Both the position numbers and the translations under genes were made by a program. Source: Xestospongia bergquistia (Eukaryota > Porifera > Demospongiae > Haplosclerida > Petrosiidae). From it: a stretch of 64,000 nt of DNA. Positions 1-10,913 of the stretch are shown piece by piece; the stretch's first letter is position 1, and the number at the start of each line of letters is the position of its first letter. The notes beneath the pieces are model-generated. The model was not told where the DNA came from and did no database searches. It was given only the letters and a program-made list of their open reading frames with translations. Location: contig OZ014412.1 in the NCBI GenBank assembly GCA_963965975.1, positions 13,406,849 through 13,470,848 of the forward strand, written 5' to 3'.

Positions 1-3000
1 AATTTTCTTTTATTAATACTTTTGCATAGATTAAATTTTCTTTGAGTAGAAACAGTAACCACAGATACAACCTAAATTGGATAATAATATAGCAGGATTG
101 TCTGAAGATGACCAATGGTATACAATGCTAGAAAATTACTTGGTAGAGAAGTAATATAGCGAAAAGCTTAATACATTATCAATCACATCAATTGCTGTAG
201 AAGACAAGGTTAGTGTATTTTTTTGTTGGCTGCTATATGCATTGGAGGTTAAGGTATGTATTTTATTTTATTCTTCAATTTTATTTGTGACACACAACTA
301 TATATTATAATAAAGAAAGTAGACTTAGAAATATGCAAACATGTGTTCCAAAACAATTACTACAATGTACCAGAAGAAAGAATACTTGCAAAACTTTAGA
401 GCAATATAGTTTTAATTGAGGTGGTATTTCTTTCATAAAACATTCCATGACTATCATAATAGCAAAGTCAATATTCATTATACTTTTTTGGTAAAAGTTA
501 GTACTAATTGCTTCAAAGTAAATACTAGAATCATCTATGGTAGCACAATTATTAAATATATGGCCAGGCTACTTTACAACTAACTCCACGTGAGTGAAAA
601 TATAGCTATTATGGTTATCTACTATATAGATTATCAATGACAAATTATATCCATAACTAAAAGAAATATTTAACTTGAAGAGTACCAGTATATGAGTGTT
701 CTGCTCAACATGAAAATTATATTATTAGCTGGCTCCCTTTAAGTATTGTATGTCACCTTAAATGAAAATAACGTTCATATTACTAAAATATTCAAGTTAT
801 AGTATTTTACATTTTACATTTCATTCTAATTAATAACATAATCCCAAGATATATTTACTAGAATTAAACAAACAGTTTTCCTGGTTTTGGTTTACCAGAA
901 ACCATATATGGAATGTTAACTATCATATTTCTGGCTACATATATGTAAAATAATTTTACTTATCATAATACACGAGAAGAAGCGAATCAGAGACCAAACC
1001 AAGCATTACTAGAATAGAAAACAAAACAAACGTATTAAATTTCCTTTTTCAGCAGTAGTGCTGGGAGAAATACTTTTATATCATTCTGATAACATCAAAA
1101 AGACTCTACATTAGATCAAAAGGTTGATATCATGATAATTACAATACTTGCCAGTCTTCAAAATAAGGATATTATGATTTACAGTATTGATTACAAAGAA
1201 CCCCAATTGCTTCATAACAGTATATATATACTAGCTATAGAAATTGTGATGATAACTAAAGTCTTTATGATTTGACTTTACAGATCAATTTTTAACAATG
1301 TCTATGATACAATGTTACTTGCTGTAGTTGCCATTAGATTCCCTTGGGTCTTGTGATAGTATTCCCAATATGATTAGCATTTTACAAGTAATTATTTCAT
1401 GGTCCTGCATACAAATTTATCTGAATAACCTCCAAATCAGGAATTATTTATTTATGTAAAGTCAAATGAACAGAGTATAGTAACTTCTAGTGTAAAACAA
1501 TTCCTTTTCATAGTATTTAAAACTTGATCACTTCCAGTTATTTCAAAATGCAGTGATTACCCATATACTTACACTCTAAATATTATTTGTATTGCAAAGA
1601 TATATTTGTCTCATATGAAAAAATACTATAATTGTGTAAGGAGATGTAACAAAATAAATTCTAGAATGATTGATATGAATCATCCACATGTAAAATAATA
1701 AAATCCATTTCCTGCAGTTACATTAAGTGGTGGTCAGCTAGGCTGTGATTGTGGTGAACATTGATAATCTCTTAAATAAGTTGTATTGTAAAGGTGTATA
1801 TATCAAAATTAAGGAATCATAGGTGCCTTAACTAATAAGTATCACTGTTTTAACAGGTGTTGTGGCAATATAACTTGTAACTGGATAAATGAAACTTTTA
1901 CATGTTAACCAGGACAGAGGTAAATACCAGTTAAATGATAAAGGATGGGTTAGAATATATATGATATTTGCCTATGACAGCAATATATTCAGCCTGTGTT
2001 TTTGGAGAAGGTTGTTTCTTTTGGTGTCACTAATTGCAAGACTGGACTACATGGCACTTAGACAACTGACTAGAACTGAAGCCACGCCTTTTATAACACA
2101 CAATATGTAGCTTGCTGAATAAATGATATCCTTTTATATTTTTAAAATAACATCAAATATTGTAGAAGCATTGTGACCGGCACAAAAGAAAAAGCATGCA
2201 TGATGGAATCTGTGAACCATTTTTAAAAATCAATGTCATTTACTGTAATCAATTGGATCAAGCTGGTTACAAGCATTATCATAATGGAACTTGATAACTT
2301 AGATAGAGTGTATTTATCTCACTCTTTGTGTTTAGTAGAAATATCATTTAGAGGTACTGAATTTTAGTGAATTTGTTGGAACAACCAGCACAAACAATTA
2401 TGTTTCCAAAAATTGTAGTAAAACTTGAAGTGTTCACATTACGTCAAACAGATATCAACAAGAGTACTACTTAACATTAAGGTCAAATAAAAGGTCCTTG
2501 CTATTAATGATTCTGTTTCTTCATGCAGGTACTCAAGAATAATGTCACAGATGTCATCAACCTTTCTTAATTTCTGGCATGGCACTATTATGAGGGAGTG
2601 ATATGAACAGCTTGGCTTCAATCTTATTTATGCGATCATCAAAGACAATGGCTTAAATAAGTTTTTTCCAACAAAAGGAAAACTGAACATAGATTACATA
2701 CGGACATGTGTCACATAACCTTGTCTCCAGTGTTAACACCATTAAAAAGAAATAGTAGTCACTAAACTCTGGACTGAATTAAATGATTGCACAGTGAAAG
2801 AAATCGTTATTAGATACAGCAAAACTATATTGTAACTATAATCTCATCAAAAAAGGCGTTGAAGGTTATAGAAATTACTTTGTAACTTTGCCTGATTGTG
2901 CAATTATTGTTAGCTTCAATCACCCTTCTTATTAAATATGCACGTGAACTATGACCTCTTGTTCACGATGCATACACACACAATGGAACATTTGTATTTT

Positions 3001-4850
3001 TGTTAAATTTGAAAGCATGGATGTACACCATTCAATCCAGATGACAAATCAGACTTGCATATACATTGATGTATTTTGTCATATACTTTGTTACTTTCTA
3101 TTATTACTACAAAATGTCAGTTAATTATAACCAATAGAACTTATATTATTAAGATTACTTATAATAGGATATTTACTGACCCTTAAAATGGCTACAATGA
3201 AGAAGTAATTGTTCCCACAGGGGGTATCTAAGAAGTTTACAATTCTACTGGCTAGATATATCTGAGTCAACTGTCTTCTAATAGCATTTTCAAAGGCTAC
3301 ATTGAATCTTCTTCAAGAAACATCAGTTCAAAATTTAACAGAGACCAGTAAATTAACAGGTCACAACTTATCATACTGGTAAAAGAAGTATATTTTAGGC
3401 ATTGTACACTTCTGTTACTTATGACTTGTTGTCATGATGTAGAAAGGGTGATTTAATTTGAAGTATTTTAACCAATAAGTCAGCCAGACTTTAGTACTAC
3501 CTAGTTGGTCTTTTTGGAAGTCCTTGCTCAAGTGTGTATCTCAAACTAGCAATTAACATGTATAAGAGAAAGCAGATATTTCAATTTTTTTCCATGGGCA
3601 CTTCATACTCTTTACTACCATTTTTGGTATTTATGGGTTCTGGCATGTACAAAAAGTCATAATATCTATGGCTAGATTCCTCACATAATATAAATTCAGA
3701 CATAAATACTGCATAAATGGACTGTCTCAAGTAGTAACTTTGACAAGTTAGAAAAGCATTTTAATATGTCTTAGGTGTGTGTTTCACACTGCAACATGTA
3801 ATGTACATTGATTACACACAGTATAAAAGTTTAATGTTACAAAAAATAGGACTAAAAAAGTAATGGAGCACAAAAACATCTGGTTGTGGCAATAGCTCTT
3901 TGTACATATATATTATTGTTAATTCTTACCAAAATGTAATAATTACTAACAATGACCTGCTGTGTAAAGATCACCTTAAATGTCATATTGTAAGGTTATT
4001 GTAATCATTAAGAAATCTGAGTATTTCCTTATACAAACTCACTATATTATGTCAATATAAAATGCCAGGGAATAATTTATCAAAGTAATAAACAGCTTTA
4101 TGATGTATTCACTTTATTGCTACTGATTGGGTTAAACCATTTACCTTATACAATAGAATAAATATTATGAAGATACTGACTTTAGTCATTACTAAGGTTA
4201 TAGTAGATGTAGCCTTGCTGTTTTACAATAGTACTGATATCTATGCCTTTGAATGTTAAAATTAATTAATTATCTTTTAGCTTATAGGCTAACTGACATC
4301 ACCAGAGATGCAATGAATATGTGATAAATCACAAATTATGCAATGGTTTTAGTAAAAAAAATTTTTGTAGCAAATATGTCTAGCCCCACTATTAGTATTG
4401 AAGCTTAAACAAAAGAGGGAGAGGTGTCCTTGTAGTCATTTAACTTCTATAGCTTTGGGAGAGCCCCAGATTACCATACATTGCTAGAATTATTATAATG
4501 ATTAGTATATGAGAGTATCTGATGAAGATATAATTATTGTAGTGCAGTGATATTGAGGTAATCATGTTATATATGAGAAATATATGATGTCAATGATGTT
4601 ATAGACAAGCAATTGCATAATAGATACTCTCATAATAGTGATGTAAAGTACATACCTTGTTGTAATGGTAACATACTATATAAAACACCTCTTATTTGTC
4701 AGAATACTTCTGTTTGTTAGTATGTTCTAACTATGTTTATAAATTATTCATAGTTGATATATAATATTAACTTGCAATATTAACAGGTTATAGTATATAA
4801 ACACATTTTAAATTATATCTCTATGATTATTATGATAATTATGTATTTAA
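1..4850. other. AT-rich stretch without recognisable gene
   Basis: I see no domain, RNA gene, LTR or transposase motif in this stretch. A short coding-like patch lies near 85-152 (plus), rich in polar residues and ending in TAA, but it has no partner exon that I can identify. Short ORFs at 1889-2110 (plus) and 2439-2621 (minus) have no recognisable family. No ankyrin-type exon was found that could continue the minus-strand ankyrin gene to the right. Confidence 0.5.
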
Positions 4851-4868
4851 CACTTAGAGGACCACGCC
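4851..4868. repeat. Putative terminal inverted repeat of piggyBac-type element
   Basis: TTAA at 4847-4850 is followed by CACTTAGAGGACCACGCC. The reverse complement, differing at one of the first 15 bases, ends the small element at 11363-11711 (GTGGTCCTCTAAGGG). The position, on the C-terminal side of the decayed piggyBac transposase at 5165-10115, fits the outer end of that element. The matching right end of this copy was not identified with certainty. Confidence 0.4.
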
Positions 4869-6213
4869 TATTAATTAACATAAAACCACAGGAATTATGT
4901 GAGAGCAAGTAAAAAAATGGTTGTTTATTGAGGAAGAAGACAAGTATATATACGGTTGAATTTCACTCTTCTCATGTAGATGAGTTGCTTTAGGCTGTCT
5001 ACCAGAATGATGTGTTTGTTGTTCTGACCTATTAGACCATTACTTTGGATACTTGAACGCGCCTGTCCATAGCAACGTGTAAAGGTTAGTAGTTTTTTAC
5101 GTTCTTTTACTTATATAATGAAATGAATATGTGATAAATGAAGAACTATGATTGATGAGTATCTGTTAGGTGTGATATTTTCTAAAACACTCGTCTGGTC
5201 ACAACGCTGGATTCTCTGGACAAGTCTGACAGACAAACAATGTTAGGTGGTGTTCAGACAATGCAATCTCTGCTCTTTGTTCTCTTTTCCAAGTAATGAA
5301 CACCTTTTGGATTCTTGGTAGCAGTAGCAGAGACTGATGGTGTGACAGAAAGTGATACTTCTCTCTCTTCAAGTAATGGTTCAACAAGACATTGAATAAA
5401 GATAAGACATTCTGTGTGTGTTACCTTTGTTAGTGTCTTGATATAATTATAATATATACATTCACAACAACCACTTCTAGAATCCAAAAGAATACTTTTT
5501 TCCACTATTTTATGGACTTGTGTAAAAAGAGTAATATGCTATTAACTGGTCAAGCTTGTCTCCAAGGGAATAATAATTGTACTCATGCATGTCCAGTAGT
5601 TTCTCTTTTGTAGAATCTGTTGACCTTATATTGATATAGAATATTAAACCATTATTGTACATATTATAATAATTACATAGAGTTACCATTGTCATTTCAC
5701 CTGGGTAGTATTTCTATCATCTTGTTATTGTATTTTGTTGAACGCATTAGAATTGTTCTCTTATCTTGCCATGCTAAAGCCATCATATTACCACATATGT
5801 AGCTTTCAGTTGTACTCTTTGGTATTTTTTATTTTCTTTTGATTTCTACAAGCAATCCTCGTTTGTTTGATAAAACAGTACCTAATTCCCATTTGTTCTG
5901 ATGCATCAGGTAGAAGAGGACTAGTGTAAAATTGATCAGTGTTAAGATCATAGACTTTGTCCCTGAGATGATCTGTCAAGGTTGTAACAAATTTGACTGT
6001 ATGTGATGCTTCAGGATTGTCAATTAGGTTAGTGTCCTTTCTGTAGTATAAATGTAAGTTGTGCATGTAACCTGTTTTACTATCGGACAGAACGTAATAT
6101 TCTTTTAGTCCCGATGGGTTCAGTTTTCCTTTCAAATACTGACGAAATGATACTCTTCCCTTGAATGAAATGACAGATTCATCTACAGCAATTTGTCTGT
6201 CTGGATTATAGTT

Positions 6214-6381
6214 TGTGGTAACTTAAATAAACCTATGATGTAATATTTATATAAATGTTCTGGAACTGCACTATATATTGTCATGTAAATTCAGTTTTGT
6301 TCAGTCTACAGTTGTTGAGTTATTGTTCTTTTAAATATATATGTTGTATTGGTAAGCTCGGTCACTAGTAGAATTACAACA
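6214..6381 (+). repeat. 5' LTR of gypsy copy 1
   Basis: 168 bp, TG...CA ends. Differs from the 3' LTR at about three positions (in CCTATG, TAATATTT and GTTCTGG). Preceded by TAGTT. The LTR would hold promoter and polyadenylation signals, but I did not pick out a specific TATA box. Confidence 0.93.
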
Positions 6382-6400
6382 TATTTGGCGACGAGAGGTA
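6382..6400 (+). other. Putative tRNA primer-binding site
   Basis: Immediately after the 5' LTR comes TATTTGGCGACGAGAGG. The same TTGGCGAC core follows the 5' LTR of the independent gypsy copy at 21007, which supports a shared primer-binding function. The priming tRNA was not identified. Confidence 0.6.
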
Positions 6401-6406
6401 CAAGAG

Positions 6407-7380
6407 ATGGCAATGCTTATCAGTGGACTATTGGAACCGTTTGACCCTTCAAAATATATACAACATTTCGAAATATTTGTGAAGGCCAATGACATCCCAG
6501 AGGAGAGGAAGAGTACGAAGTTCTGGCAAACATATTCGAGAAACCGGAGCAAGAGACTCTCGAGACACTCGAAGCTGAAGTAGGGAAGCATTTCAACTCC
6601 AAGTCTTCAGCTATAGCAGAGCAGTATGAATTTGGTTGTTGACACCAGAAAGAGTCAGAAAGTATAGCAGATTTCGTTGCGGGCTTATGTAAGTTGGCAG
6701 CATGCTGCAACTTTAGGAAGGCATCGTTAGATGAAACTCTTCGTGACAAATTCGTGTGTGGTCTACAGCACGAATATATCAGAAGTCGTCTACTTACAGA
6801 GGAAGATAATCTTACCTTTGATCAATCAGTTGAGATAGCTACAGGATTAGAAGGTGCCAAGAAGCATGCTCACTTAATGCAGCAAGAAACTAAGAAAGAA
6901 GAAAACCATCGCACTACAAGATGACACAATACATTCAACCCAAGGTCATCCACCATTGTATGTTTTTGTTGTGGAGGTCCGCACGTGGCGCAGGCGTGCT
7001 GGTTCATCAAAGAAAAATGCCACAATTGCGGCAAGACTGGCCTCATCTCTAAGGTGTGTTGGAGCCCTACCACAAAGTCTCAGAAGCCTAAAGGAAGACC
7101 AGCAAAGGGCCTGGACTCTGTAAACAAGGAGGTGTCATCACCTCTGGAAGAACTCACTCCAGAAGAATCTAATAATTTATTTATGATTTATTCTTTTTCC
7201 TCTAGGTCTGATCCAATAAAGCTAGCCGTGGAAGTAAAGGGTCACAAGTTAGACATGGAGTTGGATACAGGTGATTCAGTCTCCGTCATTAGTGAAGACA
7301 CATTCAATTCAGGGCTGTCCTCCTCAGTTCAGCTCCGCCCTAGTAATGCATCTCTCATTTCGTATCAGGGCACTCGTTAG
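6407..7380 (+). pseudogene. gag and protease region of gypsy copy 1 (broken)
   Basis: The reading starts at ATG 6407 and is shifted near 6510 and again near 6640; the capsid-like part continues to about 6924. Two zinc knuckles follow: 'CFCCGGPHVAQAC' (about 6962-7000, the CX2CX3HX4C form common in animal gypsy elements) and 'CHNCGKTGLISKVC' (about 7018-7059), where the expected His is Leu, so the second knuckle cannot bind zinc normally. The retroviral-type aspartic protease motif is at about 7260 as 'ELDTGDSVSVIS', with Asp in place of the usual Ala/Ser after DTG. Gag packages RNA in the virus-like particle and protease matures the polyprotein; neither product would be intact here. Confidence 0.8.
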
Positions 7381-7382
7381 AA

Positions 7383-8445
7383 GTGCTAGGAAGTGCAAAC
7401 GACAAGGTTAAATACCAGACACAAACAGTCACACTTCCAAATTTTGTAATCAAGGGCAAAGGTGTGAGTTTGTTCGGTCGTAACTGGCTGAATAGGATCA
7501 AACTGGACTGGCAGATTATCAAAAGCTTTCGTATCAACTCACCATTGGATGAAGTCATTGAGAAACATTCTCGTCTTTTCAGATACGAGCTAGGGAAGTT
7601 GAAGGATATGGAAGCCAAAATCTGTGTCCCCAGCAATGCTCAACCTCGTTATTTTAAACCTCGCCCAGTCCCCTACTCGTTGCATGACAAGGTAGATTGA
7701 GAACTAGAACATAGACTCAAAGCTGGAGTTATCTCACCAGTTTAATTTTCTGATTGGGCTACCCCAATCGTACCAGTTGTCAAGTCAGATGGGAGTATAC
7801 GTATTTGTGGAGATTATAAGGTGACAGTCAATGCAGTCTCCAAACTAGAAGAGTATCCTCTTCCCCGAGTGAAAGATCTATTCGCAGCCCTTTCTGGAGG
7901 AAATGTATTCTCTAAACTAGACCTATCTCATGCTTATCAACAAATTGTACTAGAAGAGGATTCCAAAAAGTTTACTATCATTAACACTTAGAAGGGTTTA
8001 TTTCAGTTCGAACAACTTCCTTTTGGTATCTCTTCTTTGGTATCTCATACTTTCGTGTGATGCTTCACAGTATGGTTTAGGAGCAGTTTTAGCTCATATG
8101 ATGGATGATGGATCAGAGAACCCAATTGCATTCATTTCTAGAACTCTCTCACCAGCTGAGAAGAAGTACTCACAATTAGAAAAAGAAGGCCTAGCAATTA
8201 TTTTCGCTGTGAAGAAACTACACCAATACTTATCAGGAAGAAAGTTCAAAATATATTCAGACCACCAACCACTCAAATATTTATTCACTGAAACCCGTCC
8301 GATACCGGTGATGGCTGTATCGAGGATTCAACGTTGGTCACTACTCCTCAGTTCTTATGAATATGAGATTGAATATCGACCAGGATCCAAAGTAGCAAAT
8401 GCTGATGCTCTCAGTAGACTCCCTTTACCAGAGACCACACCTTAG
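7383..8445 (+). pseudogene. Reverse transcriptase (deleted) and RNase H of gypsy copy 1
   Basis: The RT fingers region is visible from about 7690 ('RPVPYSLHDKV', 'GVISPV', 'RICGDYKVTVN') to 'LDLSHAYQQ' and 'LPFGISS' near 8035. The next recognisable sequence is the RNase H start '[17 protein letters not shown]' at 8046. The rest of the palm, including the expected YLDD catalytic box, and the thumb and connection are therefore missing. The octamer GGTATCTC occurs twice at the break (8026-8033 and 8039-8046). RNase H runs to 8445 with '[10 protein letters not shown]' and ends '[11 protein letters not shown]'. In-frame stops lie near 7700, 7743 and 7989. Reverse transcription by this copy is impossible. 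Confidence 0.85.
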
Positions 8446-8460
8446 TCAAGTAAAGATGGA

Positions 8461-9815
8461 TCGGTAGAACTACTCATTCATCAACTCTCAGAAGTAATTG
8501 TCACTGCTAATCAAATAAAGAATTGGACAGAAAAGGATCCAATCTTATCTCGAGTTCATCATTTTGTGTTACACAGATGGCCAAACATTGTTGACAATGA
8601 AGATCTCAAGCCGTACTTTAACCGTTGAGATGAACTCAGCATCGTCAAAGGGTGTGTCTTGTGGGGATCACGAGTAATCATACCTCCACCTGGTCAGTCA
8701 CTGATGTTGAATCAACTACATGACACTCATCCTGGAGTCAGTCAAATGAAGAGCCTTAGTCGTTCATATGTCTGGTGGCCAGGTATAGACAGTGATATTG
8801 TGAAGAGAGTGAGAGGATGTAATATGTGTGAAATGAATAGACCTTCTCTTAGTAGAGCTTCTCTCTACCCATGGGAGTATCCCTCTAGACCTTGGGCGCA
8901 GATACACATTGACCATGCTGGTCCCGTAATGGGCAAAATGTTTTTAGTGGTCATAGACGCTTATTCCAAATGGATTGATGTTGAAATAGTGAAGTCTACT
9001 TCTGCTGTGAGCACCATTATTAAACTTCGTTCATTATTTGCTACACACGGCATACCAGAACAGTTGGTGTCAGATAACGGATCAGGTTTTCGAAGCGAGG
9101 AATTCAAGTAATTCACAACTCAGAATGGTATTAAATACATATTCACATCACCTTACCATCCCTCCTCCAATGGACATGCTGAGAGGGCAGTTCAAACTTT
9201 CAAGAGTACAGTTGTTAAAATGGATGGTCCAATTAATGTACGTTTATCTAGATTTTTACTTCAGTATAGGGTAACACCCAGGACTACTACTGGACTTTCC
9301 CCATCTCAACTCCTAATGGGGAGGAAGATAAGAACATGTTTAGATGCACTACATCCTGATATGTCAGAAGATGCCGAGAAGAAACAGGAGAAACTCATCT
9401 CTGGCAAGGAACCTCTAAAGTTTAAACTGGATGATCTGTTGTTTGCAAAAAATTTTCATAGATCTATGTGGATACCGGTGAAGGTAACTAAAATAACTGG
9501 ACCTTTATCGTATGAAGTTACAAGTGAAAGTGGCATGACTTTATGACGTCATGTTCACCATCTTTGAAGATTTTCAGAAGAGTCACAAACTACATTATCA
9601 ACTCAAGAGGATTGGTCAATAATAGATACCACACCTCAAGGAAGACCTCAACTTAATCAGGTAGAAGTTTCAGAAGCTCAAGAAGATCGTGTGGAACCAA
9701 CAGAGCCTACTCAATCAACACCTGAAAATCCAACACCAGTAGTGCGTTCACCAGTTAGAAGATCAAGTTGAAAACGAAAATCGCCTGAAACATTTGCTCC
9801 ACTCATTCGAACTTA
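8461..9815 (+). pseudogene. Integrase region of gypsy copy 1
   Basis: A zinc-binding N-terminal HHCC domain ('LHDTHPGVSQM' ... 'CNMCEM', 8700-8835) is followed by the catalytic core. First Asp: 'IHIDHAGP' (about 8905-8930). Second: 'LVSDNGSGF' (about 9063-9090). Glu: 'SSNGHAERAVQ' (about 9160-9195). The C-terminal part has 'TPRTTTGLSPSQLLMGR' and 'KVTKITGPLSYEV'. Stops at 9108-9110 and 9543-9545 and small shifts break the frame. The D,D,E residues themselves are retained. The integrase would insert the cDNA copy; the 5-bp TAGTT duplication is its footprint. Confidence 0.85.
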
Positions 9816-9820
9816 AAAAA

Positions 9821-9836
9821 CTTAAAAAGGGGAAAA
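9821..9836 (+). other. Polypurine tract
   Basis: The purine run AAAAAGGGGAAAA directly abuts the 3' LTR start (TGTGG at 9837), the expected place and composition for the plus-strand primer of an LTR element. Confidence 0.8.
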
Positions 9837-10004
9837 TGTGGTAACTTAAATAAACCTGTGATGTAATGTTTATATAAATGTTATGGAACTGCACTATATA
9901 TTGTCATGTAAATTCAGTTTTGTTCAGTCTACAGTTGTTGAGTTATTGTTCTTTTAAATATATATGTTGTATTGGTAAGCTCGGTCACTAGTAGAATTAC
10001 AACA
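9837..10004 (+). repeat. 3' LTR of gypsy copy 1
   Basis: 168 bp, near-identical to 6214-6381, followed by the target duplication TAGTT at 10005-10009. Directly after it the interrupted piggyBac reading resumes on the minus strand. Confidence 0.93.
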
Positions 10005-10115
10005 TAGTTACCTTGTATGATTGTTATTATAATATCAAAAAGGCTCTATTTTGCATTTTCCTTTTGAAATTATTTCCCAAAATGTAACATCCCAAAAATC
10101 TGGAAGAAAAGATTT

Positions 10116-10814
10116 CAAGAAAACACTTTTCGGAAAAATGGAATGTTACAAACATTATGCTGGCCACTAACATGTGGAATCAGTTATTATCACAACAGAG
10201 ATGCCAGTATAGTTATATAATAATGTTAGGATTAATACAACCAATAGTTTGTAAAGATTTACTCATATATCATGTTGTAAGAAGTGACTAACAATCAGAA
10301 GAATCTAATATACAAGTCTAATTATTCTCTCAATGTAAATGTCAGAGCATATTTCTACAAGTAATTAACAGTATCCTGGTATATTCACTATGTTAATACT
10401 TAGAATGTCAAACCATTTAACTTATATAATGGAATAAACATATTGATGACATTGACTATAATTATAGTTAGTGTTACTGTTATAGTAAATAGAGACATGT
10501 TGTTTATATTGTGTGATATGTTAGCTTTTGAAAGGTGGAAATAATTTCACATTATATATGTTATTAGCAAATATAAAATACAATTCATATGTTGTAGTAG
10601 TAGGTAGTAGTTGTATTTACATAAACAATCACATTTTTTCTTCTTATTTAATTTTGTATTTTATTTGTGTATTTATTTTAGAAGTGTCTATGTAACAACT
10701 TATAGATAATTATATCACAAATAACTACATAATTACATGTATTAATAACAACATTATATACAAAATACAGTCATGTATAGTAATGACAACTTATTCAATA
10801 ATTGAGATACTTAC
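10116..10814. other. No gene seen
   Basis: AT-rich sequence between the decayed transposase and the ankyrin exon. Faint resemblance to a piggyBac N-terminal region may continue to about 10200, but it is too decayed to call. Confidence 0.4.
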
Positions 10815-10913
10815 TATGTCAATGGCATCCAGTGATGCACCAGCTTTAATTAGTGTATGAGCTGTATCAGAATAGCCATAGAAAGCAGCCAAGTGAAGAG
10901 GAGTCTCATTGTA
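10815..10913 (-). CDS. Ankyrin gene, exon 4 (one repeat)
   Basis: 99 bp between TTATGTAG acceptor and GTAAGT donor, 33 codons, 'NETPLHLAAFYGYSDTA' then 'LIKAGASLDAIDI'. Phase 0 at both ends. A strong ankyrin consensus match. Confidence 0.85.

Larger units (their letters stand above)
6214..10004 (+). mobile_element. Ty3/gypsy LTR retrotransposon inserted in piggyBac remnant
   Basis: Two 168-bp direct LTRs (6214-6381 and 9837-10004) begin TGTGGTAACT and end ACAACA, and are flanked by the 5-bp target duplication TAGTT (6209-6213 and 10005-10009). By eye the LTRs differ at only three positions. Between them lie a putative primer-binding site, gag with zinc knuckles, protease, a truncated reverse transcriptase, RNase H, integrase and a polypurine tract: the Ty3/gypsy gene order. 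The copy is young by LTR identity yet defective: gag and pol have frameshifts and stop codons, and most of the RT palm is deleted. It may have been copied using proteins from another element. Confidence 0.93.
5165..10115 (-). pseudogene. piggyBac-type transposase remnant, split by an LTR element
   Basis: On the minus strand, the part right of the LTR element (10010-10115) reads a decayed 'LFFQIFGMLHFG' followed by 'NYNPDRQIAVDES', and continues left of it at 6208-5806 with 'VISFKGRVSFRQY' and 'LSDSKTGYM'. This is the first catalytic-aspartate region of piggyBac (DES...FKGR). A second-aspartate segment ('DQFYTSPLLP') lies near 5925-5950. The C-terminal cysteine-rich finger ('FVCQTCPENPAL', then 'PDECFRKYHT') lies at 5165-5270, where a Cys codon has become TGA. 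Frameshifts at about 5390 and 5800 and loss of the third-aspartate region make it non-functional. piggyBac transposases cut and paste at TTAA sites. Confidence 0.75.

Noticed and set aside
2439-2621. 60-codon minus ORF with a helical segment ('DDICDIILEYLHEE')
   Set aside because: No splice context, no family, in an AT-rich stretch; could be chance.
5199-5505. Two overlapping minus-strand ORFs as separate genes
   Set aside because: They are shifted frames of the decayed piggyBac C-terminus; the finger motif is split between them.
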